From Diadema setosum (taxonomy: Eukaryota > Echinodermata > Echinoidea > Diadematoida > Diadematidae): a DNA stretch of 64,000 nucleotides. The stretch lies in the NCBI GenBank assembly GCA_033980235.1, contig CM067067.1:14054901-14118900 (forward strand). The letters are read 5' to 3'. Shown piece after piece: positions 1 through 11,335 of the stretch (its first letter is position 1; every line of letters begins with the position of its first letter). Position numbers and translations under genes: made by a program. The notes below the pieces were generated by a model. That model ran no database searches and was not told where the DNA came from. It saw nothing but the letters and a program-made list of their open reading frames with translations.

Positions 1-178
1 ACGGGCGAGAGAAGGAGCAGCTCCGGCGTGGAACAGCGCCCACTTTCGACGGCGTAATCCCAAGCAGTGCTATGCGCCGAGGAGTCACGGATGTTGACAT
101 CGGCTTGACCTTCCTGAACCAGGGCCCGACAGATCTCGGCGTTTCCTAGGCGAGCAGCCTCCATCAACGGTGTAACAC
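1..178 (-). CDS. Ankyrin-repeat protein, second coding exon (cut by window edge)
   Basis: Continuation of the same gene. The acceptor reads TTTGTACAG, with AG at 180-179, and the exon opens with GTGTTACACCG. Joined to the upstream exon it gives DGVTPLMEAARLGNAEICRA, a textbook ankyrin helix-turn-helix with TPLxxAAxxGxxxxxxxL spacing, then a less regular stretch (DVNIRDSSAHSTAWDYAVES). The frame stays open to base 1, so the C-terminal part lies outside the window; about 230 residues are visible in total. The reading frame, strand and splice phase agree with the upstream exon, which makes the two-exon model secure even though the exact family is not recognised. Confidence 0.85.
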
Positions 179-691
179 CTGTACAAAGATACAACATGAA
201 TCACCCATTGAGTAATAGTGCAACACGCTACAGAATCGAAGAGACGATAGAACACATCTTTATGGCAGGCAATATACGATTGAACGTCATAGAAAATAAC
301 CACAGTTTTACTTTCAGTAGTGCTGGTCCTCATTATGATCGATGCGTAATGAAAATAGGCATTGTCAACACACGCGATCAATTAGGTTAGGGCGGGGAAG
401 CATTTATGTCCTTGGGGCAGCTAGGTCAACGTGTTGAGTCAACAGATGACACAAGCTGCCACGAGGGAAAAGCAAATAATGGAAAACGGAACTACAAATT
501 GTGTTCAGATTTTCTTATTAAATAGAAGAATTACATAGTTCATAGCTGTGACCAAAAACGAATAACCTTTTTGTCTCTCTCTCTAAAAAGAACTCACTTA
601 CATTCTGTAAAATTGTCTCGAATTCTTTATTTGCTTTCTTCACTTTTGTTCTGTCCAAAATTATGTGAATAAACTAGATCAAGATACTCAC
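179..691 (-). other. Intron between the two ankyrin exons
   Basis: GT at 691-690 (G|GTGAGT) and AG at 180-179 (TTGTACAG) bound a 513-bp intron that interrupts a Gly codon after its first base. It is A+T-rich compared with the exons. I see no RNA gene or transposon in it. Confidence 0.8.
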
Positions 692-1202
692 CATCTTTGT
701 TTTGCTCGTCGACTTTCAGTCCAAATCTCTTGAAGCACACGATGAGAGCGTTTACGATGTCAGCGGAATTACTCCGAGTGGCGTGGAGGAGTGGGGTATC
801 GCCATCCTGATCGGCGAGGTTGGGGTCGATGTCGGCATCGTCTGCCAGCTGGCGAACCATTCCGACGTCGCCGGCCTTGCAGGCGATGGCCAGGGCGGTT
901 AGCCCGTGCTTGTCCTGTGCGTTGACGTCCACCTGCTTGGCGAGCAGCAGTTTGGCTAGATCGCGGCGAGCGTTGGCGGAGATCTCGGCCATGTCGCAGA
1001 CCCTCATGAGCGGCGTGCGGCAGTCCGCCTCGGTCTCCCGGTGGTTGAAGTCCACGCACGGCACCCTGATGGCGGAGCGGATACGGGAGAAGCTGTTCGA
1101 CTTGAGCGCGTTCATCAAGTTCTGTGTCGGGTTCATGATGATGTCTCGTGACTGTTTGCCGCTGAGGAGACCAGTACCCAGGGTATTTGTCGTCGATCGC
1201 AT
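692..1202 (-). CDS. Ankyrin-repeat protein, first coding exon
   Basis: First coding exon of an ankyrin-repeat protein, a scaffold type that normally works by binding other proteins. Translated from the ATG at 1202..1200 it gives 170 full codons plus one base. Three ankyrin-like units are visible at about residues 62-99 (TPLMRVC), 101-133 (LTALAIACKAGDVGMVRQL) and 135-170 (DTPLLHATRSNSADIVNAL), each closing with an Asn/Asp-rich turn such as DVNAQDKHG. The exon ends in GATG followed by GTGAGT (donor at 691-690). The split Gly codon rejoins the next exon in frame and recreates the start of another repeat. A second in-frame ATG at 1136 (MNPTQ) is an alternative start; both have A at -3. The unit pattern is faintly like the ANKRD33/ANKRD34 proteins, but the subfamily is a guess. 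There is no signal peptide or membrane segment. Base composition is clearly richer in G+C than the surroundings. Confidence 0.85.
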
Positions 1203-1212
1203 GATGGATGAA

Positions 1213-1629
1213 CTGTGAGAATTATCTCAAACTCACGCGTTTTCGTTAGACTAACATGTGACCCTCACAAGGGTGTCGTCGGCAGTAGCGATTGGCAATG
1301 TTTGCTCTTGGTGTGGATTATCGCGGAACTCTTGAAGACTGCAAATTTGTATTTCAGGTCCAAAGGTTCACTCGTTGCTTGTCAAAACTCTGCAGGAAGT
1401 GGAAAGAGATAGAATAAACATAGTCAATGCATTGTCTTCGTGATTTTACAATACAACATTAGTAGGTACCTACGTAAAAGAAACTTAAACATCACGCAAG
1501 TATTTACACTATTCAAAAACGAAAGTGAAATATACACAGAAAAAGAACATGAAATTGAAAATAAATGTTTTACCGTAAAATCAGTAGTAAAATAAGGAAA
1601 CAACTTAGAAGGGAAAAATAATTACTTAC
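1213..1629 (-). other. Candidate 5' UTR intron of the ankyrin gene
   Basis: A donor ATCT|GTAAGT lies at 1629-1628 and an acceptor TTCTCACAG at 1214-1213, ten bases upstream of the ATG. They would remove 417 bp of 5' leader. Both signals match consensus, but no protein reading supports the junction, so this is a model. Confidence 0.35.
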
Positions 1630-1818
1630 AGATGATTGTCAACAGGTAGCAGATTATAATCCAGAAATTTTGGACGTAAGATGAAACTGGCTGGTTGTCG
1701 AATGTAAGAAAGAGAGCAGACCAAAATTGTGCAATAGGTGCACAACGATCACTTCGCAATTGTCTCTAAGGTGCAGAGCGTGTCTCGTTCTAACGTGTTT
1801 GAGAGCAGAAGAGAATCT
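1630..1818 (-). other. Candidate untranslated first exon of the ankyrin gene
   Basis: Lies between a TATA-like box (1841-1850) with an initiator-like TTAGATT at 1820-1814 (A at 1818, 32 bases from the TATA start) and the GTAAGT donor at 1629. The spacing is what a TATA promoter would give. This is inferred only from these signals. Confidence 0.3.
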
Positions 1819-1840
1819 AACCAGGATTTGGTGTGCACCG

Positions 1841-1850
1841 CCTATTTATT
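1841..1850 (-). promoter_or_regulatory. TATA-like box
   Basis: On the minus strand the sequence reads AATAAATAGG, placed about 30 bases before an initiator-like motif and upstream of the ankyrin gene. It is not a perfect TATAAA, so the call rests on position. Confidence 0.35.
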
Positions 1851-1971
1851 GCCTCGCGATCATCAGTTACTCAGAAATCGGAGTGCTGCGAACCGCGATG
1901 TAGCAGTGGGTACGACCAGTGCGCCTGCAGCGCGCGTGTGCTCAGTACTCGGAATGCCATTGTACGGTGGG

Positions 1972-1978
1972 TGACTCA
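1972..1978. promoter_or_regulatory. AP-1 / bZIP site TGACTCA
   Basis: A perfect TGACTCA, the consensus for Jun/Fos-type bZIP dimers, sits about 150 bases upstream of the proposed start of the ankyrin gene and 14 bases from a CRE. A 7-mer occurs often by chance; the pairing and position are what make it notable. Confidence 0.4.
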
Positions 1979-1991
1979 CTCAAGCGGGCAT

Positions 1992-1999
1992 TGACGTCA
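1992..1999. promoter_or_regulatory. CRE palindrome TGACGTCA
   Basis: Full palindromic cAMP-response element, the consensus for CREB/ATF proteins, within a locally CpG-rich stretch (about 1860-2130) upstream of the ankyrin gene. It suggests regulation by CREB/ATF, inferred from sequence alone. Confidence 0.45.
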
Positions 2000-2703
2000 C
2001 CGAGAAACGCGTTGCTTAGAATCGCTGCGACGGAGTCACGAGATCGATCACTCCCCAAACAATCGCTTTGTGTCGTCTGCTAGTTCTCAGCGAGCGACGG
2101 CTTGCCGCGGCTGCGCAATTAGCTCCACACACGAAAGGGAGCTTCGTTGTGAAGACTGTATGTACTACAAGCGTGAATACTCAACGCACGCATCAATATT
2201 TGAGGTTTGGGAGTGGAGTGTTGATAACGTACAGAATCATTAACGGCAATGGTCCAGGGTACTGGAGGCCACCATAATTACGTATTATCCACCAACGATT
2301 TTCCGTTTTTTTTTTCTCGCTCAGAGTAGGAATTACAACCATGCTTGCTTTATTTTTTGTTTCGTCTATTTTTTATGTGATCCTTCATTCCAATCTCAAT
2401 GACCTACCAATAGCAATCCCCTTTCACTTTTCTGATACATGTTAATTTCATTCTGTTTGTGATCAGGGTAAAGTAACGACTTGTTGGTGCTGATTTAGAT
2501 GTGAGACAAATATCATAACCAAAGTGATAAGCTTGAACTCTCTGATTTCATAATCATAGAATCATTCCCTCCTTTCTATTTAGCATGGCAGGTTGTATTA
2601 TGCCAACACGAGTTCTGTCTTTCTCCGTAAACTTAATTGCATGAAGAGTTTTTTTTTTTTTCGATTTCACATCAAAAAGCATTTACACTTTACATCAGAT
2701 TGA

Positions 2704-2757
2704 TGATTTTCTCGGAGCATTTCGCTGCTCCTGAAGAGAAACTAGCAGAGAAAATCA
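2704..2757. repeat. Nested hairpin
   Basis: Outer arms TGATTTTCTC (2704-2713) and GAGAAAATCA (2748-2757) are perfectly complementary. Inside lies a second stem GGAGCA (2714-2719) / TGCTCC (2726-2731) with the 6-base loop TTTCGC. The two stems together give a branched fold. No function is assigned. Confidence 0.6.
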
Positions 2758-5713
2758 AATCATTTAGTACGAATCCTTCTCATTGATTATTCAAACCCGC
2801 TTATTCAAAGAGAAAACACTTATTCAAAATCACCATTTCTTGCGTCATCTAACACACTTCGGTAACTTCGTTACGCCACCTCGTGCATTACGCAATGCTT
2901 TAGATGCGGGCAACGTTATTTTTTGACTGTTTGCCAAGACAGTGATCGCTTTATAGCATCACATGCACGTGATATCGATTTGCGTCTCAATGAGTGCTAT
3001 GAAGGGATCATCACTAGCTATTCAACACTCACATAAAAAGCTGAACAGAGCGAACGGAGGGTTTTGTTTACATTTTATTTTGGGGTGACTTCTCTGAAGA
3101 GGTGTCGATAATATTAAACTCACGACCAGCTTTTCATAAACTTCTCAAACTTATCGAGATAAACATTGAAATTTGGAGGTCTGCCAATGAAGCCAAACAT
3201 ATTATGATGATAAAGAGAATAAACGACCCCATTCGGGCATCAGCCGTCCAGGGTTCACTCGAGAAGTTTTCTTTTCTGTATTAATATTTTCTTTCAGCTC
3301 AAAAGTGTTATTGCATCACTGCGCTGCGCCACACGTAATTCGGTTACAATTCATCACATTTACCATTTCCCTCACTCGCTGTTGACATTCAACGTACGTG
3401 CGTGTGTAAGCGTTGTTGGTGGTGACATTTTGATCCCTGTGTCTGGGAGAATTTTCGTCTCTCTCCCTCATTCTCTCGCTGTCTCTCTATTCATTGCAGA
3501 AATAACTGGAACAGCTCCAAAAATGGCAGTGGCAGGGAGGAGCAAAACAGACTGAATACGTTTGGCTATGTAGCTTACGTTCGTAAGCAAGTGTCTTTTG
3601 AATCGGGTATGATGTCCACTCGTCGACATAATGCCAATGAATAAACAGATAACCCAGATCATGTATAAAACTACGTCACTGTGTTCTGAAAATGAGATCG
3701 TATAGGCTAGCAGATGAGCTGGCAAATGACATTGCCTGAACTATACTTGCAATAAACAGTTGTGATAAAGTTTGTGACTGGTAATTTTTCAGGGTAGTCA
3801 GATTATGAGAAGAATGGAAATGTTGAGGTCATTACGCTCTTTCAAGAAGCATATTTGATACCAGGTATTAATCTGTCTAAAATTCTAGAACATTGAACGG
3901 CTGAGAATAAATAGATAGGTCGTAAGGTAAGTTTCGCAATGAGGTAGATACTATATATAGTGCAAGACAAATGTCAGTAGGTTATGAAACCATGCAGAAA
4001 AAATGCGGGAGAGGCAGAGATCTTTTTAAAAACCTTTGTATAAACATCATGTTATTCGCATAGTTGAATGGCTTCATTGTCATGCCTACTTATCAAATGC
4101 CAAATTTAAGTTCACTAAATATCAAAACTATACTGTCAAAGATCTCAGTTAAAATCATATCTTCGTGCACTTTTATTCAACATCCACCATGAACAATATA
4201 TTATTGAAATAATATGAAGAGTTTCGCAAAGCTTTATGTTCATCAAATCATTAGCCGCACAGGTGTCCTTATACAAATTCTCTTTGCTGTCTAAATCTAT
4301 CCTATATTTTTTTTTTGAAAGTCCCTTGGTAAACTTGAGGAAAATACAGCACCATAAAAGACACCAACGTGAATGAGAAGAGCAAGGAAACATATAGGTG
4401 ATGTTCATCCGCCAGGGCCATTGAAATTGAAATTGAAGTAGAAATAGAAATTGAAACTGATCAGGTTTATTGCCAATCAAAAACATACAGACGGCTGAAA
4501 AGTCCGAAGACTTATAATTCCCGATTACAAAATACAAAATGTATTTTAATTTACGCCGGGTAGCGATGGTGTTCAAGTAAACGAGCTCATTGCATGTATC
4601 CGTGTTTTTATAGTCTAAAAAAATCTAACCGTGCCCCAATATTGTTGACTTAATACTACTTGAATGATAATCTTTTGTCCATAAAGAGAGCTTTAGTTTT
4701 TGTATATTGTTTGTTTTTTCTTCTTCTAACTCTACTAGTATTACATTTTGAGCAACTGTTTTTGACACATGTACTTATACGGTCTATATCTAGCGAACTC
4801 TATAAGAATTGCGTTCCTGATTTCATCTGTATAGTTTAACACTGCCAAAAGAGGGAAAATCCCCAAGTGAAATGATACAATCTTGGAACAGTTCACTAAT
4901 CACAACAAACAGATGATGCGCTAATTTGCGGCATAACAAGCAAGGAAGCAAACGAGGGAGAATACAAACAAACAAACAAACAAACAAAAACATGAATACA
5001 CTCATCTAGGGGATGCTGGTGGTGGATTCGAGCTTTGAATACCTGTCGAAGGAGAGTCAATTTCATACACTAGAAACAAAACAAGGGTAAATCCCCCTCT
5101 CTCTTTTATATTAATGGTTCAAAGACTTTTGTCATTTTGGTTGCATAAGCTCCTCTGTTAACTCGTGACAACACTGAGCAATGAATGTTAATAGATTTTG
5201 TGAATCGTTCCTGTGTTGAGTTCTGAAATTCGTGATGATATTGTTCCACTGATTCTTTCTTTTTCACTAGATCAAACAGAGTTGATATAGGGCGAAGCAA
5301 AACACGGGATGAAAATTTATTGTACTTCGAACCCAAACACCGTCTGAGTAGATAATAAAACTGTCCTTGACTTGCACGAAGTACACGAACCTTCGCGAAG
5401 AATTGTTTACAAGACAGTAAGAATCGTCGGTCAAGTTAGGGGGCCACGGGCCAAGGCTGCGTGACGTTGACACATCAGGGTCGCGTGAGGGTAATGGACG
5501 CGGGGGACTAGCGCCTTTCGCGTTGTTGACAAACACGATTGCGTAATCCGTTCCACCCCTGTTGCAGCTGTCGCCCTTCCGCCCCTCCCAATGTGCTTCC
5601 AGACGATGAAATATGAAGGGATGTCAAGTACAGTATCACATACAGTCATCGATCGATGATTGCCACACCGCACATCCTACCTCCGCCTAGTTTGCAATCG
5701 ATTCTATACCTAT

Positions 5714-5753
5714 AATACTCGAGGGACATGCCAAATACTCGAGGGACATGCCA
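5714..5753. repeat. Two-copy 20-bp tandem duplication
   Basis: The unit AATACTCGAGGGACATGCCA is repeated head to tail without a mismatch (5714-5733 and 5734-5753), followed by AATAC of a third start. The identity implies a recent duplication. Confidence 0.85.
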
Positions 5754-7118
5754 AATACCTCTCGCTGGATGTTTAAGGCGTATTTTGTGGTTACTATGAC
5801 CATTCCTTTAGTGTTGGAATTAAGTTCGGTTAAGTCACTACCATTTTTTTTCTTTTTGGTGTATTGCCCTGTTTGATAAAAATCCACCGCGTCACGCTCG
5901 ATTTTTGGTCAGAAACCGGACGGGAAAGAAAGCGACTTTCTTTTGTTTTACAATTTGATCGTCAGCATTCTTCACAACAAGAATCACCTCGCGGATTTGT
6001 AAACATTTCTCCTCATTTTCATGCTCCGTCTCTTTTTCGTCTGGATCTTAATTAATTCGCCTCTAACGACAGGTGTCATGCTAGGGTCATACCCCTCTTT
6101 TTTGTAATAATTCTCACATTGTAATTCTTTTTCTTTTCAGAGGTGCGAAAGGAGCGTAGAAAGCTGCTCGGCTAAGAGGTTTTCTGTGGTTCCCAAACTG
6201 ACTTTGACAATATGAAAAGAAGAGATTTCACTCCCTTCCTATTCTTCATATTAATTACTTCTTAGGTATAAAATTCCACCGCCCCACCACCAAGACTTAC
6301 GCATCTTCGTGTACTAGACAATCATGCATGCACTTGAGCTGCGCGTGCAAATGTTTTAATACACTGTTGACATGTCATTAGTCATACAATATGATTTTTT
6401 TTTTCAACGATTTGATTGCAACTGTATTTGCACCTATACAGAAACCAGACAGATGAAAGTGACAGAGCGGAATATAGACACAAAAATTTATGCAACTGAC
6501 CTACATACGTATTTAAGGTTATACTTAGGATTATAATTGGCTATATCGGTTAATGAAGTTATATTGGCTGCGCATTGGTAAACAAAGACATTGGTGCAAT
6601 TATCCGTTGAAAGAGCGAGGTTCGTGTATAAACAAAATATTGTATAAGAAACAAAGAGGGTTTTTTTCACATATAGATTGTAAGGGAATTTCCAGAGTCA
6701 AGAAAAGTAAATGTTGATCATAGCAAATGTGGACGAAAAGACCATGGAATGATTAGTTAAGAGAGCACTTAGATCTCGGCATATTTCGTCCATAAAGTAA
6801 ACTTTTTTATTTTATGCATATAGATATTGCGGTTTTCAGGCGACTGAACTACACCATCAGTTTTCTATACTAAAATAGAACTAGCCAATAAAAAAAAAAT
6901 CTAGAGATTTTCCCCATTATGTAATATCAGAAACCATCTGATGTAGCCAACGACTAGACTAAGTTCGTTAAGTTTTTGAACAAAGGTAAGACACTGTTCA
7001 GGCACTATAGTACCGTAAAACCTTTCATACCCACGAACAGGACAACCATGTGCTCTGGCACTGGCACGTACTGTGGAAAAACGAATTTTTAAGACTCCAA
7101 TTCTGCCATGATACCATA

Positions 7119-7362
7119 TTATAAAATGGGCTTTAGAATCTCTGCAGTCTGATTTGTCAATATTGTCATGCATTGATTCTCAGTGATCCACACTGAGCCA
7201 TGCGTCCGGTAAAATCCACACGCATGGCTCAAGTTGTATAGTGTTGTAGGTGTACCGGACGCATGATGGGGAAAATGGTTGCATTTCATTAAATTACGGG
7301 CCCATTTTATAACACAAATATTGCACAGGCCTATTTTGTGGATCAGTGAGAATTGGATACTC
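7119..7362. mobile_element. Multi-part inverted repeat (rearranged foldback element)
   Basis: Three sets of inverted arms: CATGCGTCCGGTA (7199-7211) with TACCGGACGCATG (7253-7265); GAGCCATGCG (7196-7205) with CGCATGGCTC (7221-7230); and an 18-bp pair around TTCTCAGTGATCCACA (about 7175-7191) and TGTGGATCAGTGAGAA (about 7339-7354). TTATAAAATGGGC near 7120 also has an inverted partner near 7300. The order of blocks differs between the two arms, so this looks like a rearranged or nested foldback element. No transposase frame is recognisable. Confidence 0.45.
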
Positions 7363-7660
7363 TCGTTTAACTTGGGAACATGCAGTCTAAACACGAGCGC
7401 AGCGAGTGGGTTTAAATATGCATCATTATTTTGTACACTGTACGTCGATAGTTGATTTGTCATAACTTCCTGATGCTGTTAGCCAGTGCACTGGGTCGAT
7501 AGCAGATCCGCGGGTTACGGACTCATCACCTCAGAAGAATGAATCTTATGTCATATTATTGTTCTTACGCTTAGGTGTCAAAGCAGCTCATTTCACGCGC
7601 CGCGGTTTATTCCACATAACTTTGGTAAAGAGCCTGACGTAACTATCAAGGGCGTATTCT

Positions 7661-7699
7661 TTGTTTTGCTTTGTTTTGTTTTGTTTTGTTTTGTTTTTT
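7661..7699. repeat. (TTTTG)n microsatellite
   Basis: About seven pentanucleotide units, one altered. The same pentamer occurs in the opposite sense at 51925-51966. Confidence 0.85.
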
Positions 7700-8445
7700 C
7701 TGGGAAACTCTGATGAGAAGGGACCGTTAGAGGTACCCTTACCCTATTACGTCTCCTAAAACACTTCCGGTCTTCGATGCGGGCTCAACAGGGTCCGTTA
7801 TGTATAATTGTGGGAGAAGACGTCGGCAAATCTGACGTAACTGTGGCTACCAGGGTGTAACTGTGCTCTCCTCATGAAAATGAACCATGCCTATTATGAC
7901 TTGATAGCACGAGGGAAGGTACTATCTCAAACAATGAGTAGGCACCCCATTATCGTTAAAATTATTAAACCTCCCTCTCGGCCCTGATCTTTTTCCCCCT
8001 TTATCGTCCTTCGAGGGACTTAAGTTCATTTCATATATCTAAAAAATTCCCCAGAACATAATTATTATATGGGAGAAACATGTTAGAACATAAGAACATA
8101 AAAAATGAGGGTATGAACAATTATTTGTCAAAATAATATCACATGAATTTCGACTCTTCTCTTAGTGAAAGCATACTTCAAATATTTTTCTAAATACCTT
8201 AAAAAAAAAGTTCATGAGTGTGACATTATCACTTGATATCACCCCAACATAATAATTTCTGCTTCCACCGTTAATCACATATAATTCTTATGATTCAGCT
8301 TCTGCTCTAATTCATGAGGTTGGTTTTTTTTTTTTCGTGAAATCAAGTAACATTTTTTAACCAAAAATTTCAAATTTATAATGAGTTCTTTTCTAAAATC
8401 TGTCAACAATGGGTATACATTTGTTACTTTTTTATTCACATATTG

Positions 8446-8452
8446 CTATATA

Positions 8453-8517
<65 letters not shown>
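8446..8517. repeat. (AT)n microsatellite
   Basis: About 36 AT dinucleotides, broken once by TT at 8459-8460. Open frames that cross it are artefacts of the repeat. Confidence 0.95.
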
Positions 8518-8520
<3 letters not shown>

Positions 8521-10190
8521 GCCTTGAAAATAGAGTTTACACTATTGGAGCTGCCCGGAAGGTTTCTGAAATAGCAAAGGAAAAGGCGGATCGGGAAGGA
8601 GAAAAGGAGAGAGAGAGAGAGGCAAACAAAAAAAAAAGAAAAAGAAAAAGAAAAATAGAATCTCTTACTATAACGTAACAAAGTTCTTGTTACGAGATTA
8701 TAATGGATTAACATTTAATAAGGATATTTAGCTTTCACCCATACATTTCATTTTCAGTTCCAAACAATGTATTTGCATGTTACAAACCACAAAATAATTG
8801 TTTATTTCATGTAACATCATATCATACAAAACACATGTTGCTTCATGAATGACTGGAAATTAAAGAATGAGGGGATGCTAAAAATCAACCTGTATAGCAT
8901 AGTCCCTCGACTTACCGTTATATAGGCCTATGCATTACCAGAAAACTATACAAGATAAGTAAACATGAAACTTTATGAGCATAAAGCAAAGTAACCATGC
9001 AGTGTGCAAATGAGACCACTAATGAGTCATAACACAGTACAATCGCTGGTCAGTGGCGTGTTATTATTGACGACCACTACACAGTAAATCCGCAAACAAA
9101 CAAACAGACAAACAACAACAACAACAACAAAAGAGAAAACATACATCATGCAAAGTAAAACACTCACACAAGAGACAAGAGAAGCTGTAACAAGTCATAC
9201 ACATTGAGGGCTTTTGCTGAACAGACACGTTTGATCTTTATCACTATATATATGTTTATATACCTTGAACTTTATCACTATGTTTATATACCTTGATCTC
9301 TCTCTCTCTCTACCCGTGAGACGATATTATCTCCCCAGTGCAAATAATCCTCATTTGAAGTGGCTGTAAAATGTCTGTGATTGTGGTTCCACAATGATTA
9401 GTATGTGCCTATATCATGGTGTGAAAACAGATTAGGATCGGCTGTTAAACGCCAGTTGGCATTATGCCATAATCTGACTTGTATAGTTTGTGAAATATCT
9501 TTCTTTTGAAAGCTTAGTAAAATGACATGCCCGTAAACTCTTGAAGACAGCGGAGAGGAGTACAACCTCAAGAAAGCAAAACAAGTTACTTCCAGTTAAG
9601 CACATTATGTTACAACACTTTCAAACAAACCTCTAGTCCGACTCGGCCATGCGAAACTAATGCCCGAATCACATCCTTGATAGGGCTTCGCACATATAAC
9701 TCAAGCGTAATACGGCACACTTCTCAGTCGTATTTTCGAAGAAGTAGGTGTTCTCATAGTGATAAAGAGTGTAATGGACTTTAGGAACGTTACCAGTGTC
9801 TCAGTGAATTGAATAGAATTTATGTAAACGATATCATTTTTTTTCAGCATTTTTTTTTTTAAATCTCATCGATCCCCCTCAATCGCGAAGGTCTCAAAAC
9901 CCAACGCGCAATCTATCACACATTTACCATAGGATGATGTATTTCATAAGTTCGGTGGACCAGTTGAAATGGCATTGATACTGCAACTTATTTACAAATT
10001 GAACTTCGTAAGTATAAAGTTTGCAAAACATAATGTGAGCATCGATTACTACAGTATTCAGCGTCCAAGTACATGTAATGCAAAAACAGCAATAAAAAAA
10101 AAATGATGGACATACTTTTTTTTTTTTTTTCTGGTTCACGTATACATACCCGAGTCTGGCAAAACAACATGTAGGTCCTACACGTATATA

Positions 10191-10281
10191 GCAGCAGCAG
10201 CAGCAGCAACAACAACAACAACACAGAAAACACCATCAACAAGAACAAGAACAACAACATCATCAACAACAACAACAACAC
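10191..10281. repeat. (CAG)n/(CAA)n trinucleotide tract
   Basis: Six CAG-type units pass into CAA/CAT units with interruptions. No convincing coding frame surrounds it, so it is treated as a microsatellite and not a glutamine tract. Confidence 0.85.
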
Positions 10282-10335
10282 CACAATATTGTCTCATATT
10301 TTATTCCTTACGCAAAATTGGATAAGTAATGTTGT

Positions 10336-10339
<4 letters not shown>

Positions 10340-10381
<42 letters not shown>

Positions 10382-10414
10382 GGTGTGTGCGTGAGTGCGT
10401 GTGCGTGTGTGTAC
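10340..10414. repeat. (GT)n microsatellite
   Basis: A pure GT run of about 38 bp grades into interrupted GT/GC. Confidence 0.95.
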
Positions 10415-10643
10415 GTTATACATGACATAATGCTATTTGTGTTTACATGGAGGGAAAAACACACGTAGTTTCAACTTCATTGACCATGACATTAAACAAA
10501 TCACAGCTGGGTGGTTGTAGCCACAAGACATCATGCGTTCTAAATAGATCCTTAACTATAGTCTTCTTCTCGAACATCTGGGATTACGAGGGCAGAAATC
10601 CGTTATATATGGTTGTGTCATATAAGCAAACAAAGAGTCCCTA

Positions 10644-11100
10644 GTACTTTCATTGCATCACACATTACTTAATGACGAATAATGGTTATATCTGCAGAAT
10701 ATGAAAACTTCTCTGAATAGGTTTACGAAATAGGTTTACGCGATACGGTTACGAAAACACACTAAGCGGGAGGATGTCTAAAGTGTCTCTTGGAAGACCA
10801 TGTTACAAGGGAATAGTTACACCCCAACTCCACAAAAATAGGCAAAGTATCTCAATGTACTTTGATTACATCACACATCATGTTACGCAAAAAAAAAGAC
10901 TACCTGCAGAACCAAGAACTTCTCTGAAGAAGTTTTCTCTAAAAAGAAGTTTACGAAATATAGCGTCACGCGATAATGGTTACGAAAACAGTCCTGAGAG
11001 AGGGTCTCGGCGGTGGGGTCTCTTTAGGCGCTTGGAAGGCATGGGTATACAATGGAATGGTCACCTTCCAGCCCCGCCCCAAATTACATCACGCACCACG
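10644..11100. repeat. Diverged tandem repeat, unit about 213-219 bp
   Basis: Unit A (10644-10856) and unit B (10857-11075) share the same order of landmarks: GTACTTT, TTRCATCACACAT, CTGCAGAA, AACTTCTCTGAA, TTTACGAAATA, CGCGATA, GGTTACGAAAACA, TGTCT/GGTCTCTT, CTTGGAAG, then a C-rich end. A third unit begins with AATTACATCACGCA at 11082 and fades by about 11100. Similarity is moderate with gaps, so the duplication is old. The 127-codon open frame across A and B is likely a by-product. Confidence 0.7.
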
Positions 11101-11159
11101 AGCGTTGGGTCGATCGATAAACTTCTTCGTTGGTGTAGTGGTATAATAGGTGCTTAGTT

Positions 11160-11263
11160 AGGTATTCTTGTACACATTGTACTCTTTGTATTCTTGTCGG
11201 TAAGCGACCATGTTACGCAGTTTCAATTGCGTTTACGACATATCATGATTTTTTTTCGGCTTG

Positions 11264-11335
<72 letters not shown>

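Larger units (their letters stand above)
2131..7110. other. Long non-coding stretch
   Basis: I recognise no gene. It holds a nested hairpin at 2704-2757, a short (CAAA)n run near 4968-4987, a CpG-rich patch at about 5400-5680, a 20-bp tandem duplication at 5714-5753, and a clean acceptor-like TTCTTTTTCTTTTCAG ending at 6140 followed by only about 23 open codons. Open frames here are short and have no recognisable motif. Confidence 0.6.
7363..10190. other. Non-coding stretch rich in simple repeats
   Basis: Holds a (TTTTG)n run at 7661-7699, an (AT)n block at 8446-8517, GA- and A-rich sequence at 8605-8655, (CAA)n near 9113-9129, and a doubled ACTTTATCACTATRT / TTTATATACCTTGA unit at about 9235-9297. 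No gene recognised. Confidence 0.6.

Noticed and set aside
769..1218. Open frames on both strands overlapping the ankyrin exon, including 132 codons on the plus strand
   Set aside because: Shadows of the ankyrin exon; they lack splice continuity and motifs, while the minus-strand frame has clear ankyrin units.
10191..10281. CAG/CAA tract as a coding polyglutamine stretch
   Set aside because: No open frame of ordinary composition extends from it on the plus strand; behaves as a microsatellite.
11128..11155. TTGGTGTAGTGGTATAAT, like the 5' half of a tRNA-Gly/Asp
   Set aside because: No T-arm or B-box follows and no anticodon arm can be drawn.
10774..11157. 127-codon basic open frame
   Set aside because: Spans a diverged tandem repeat; the two units are not read in matching frames and no motif is recognised.
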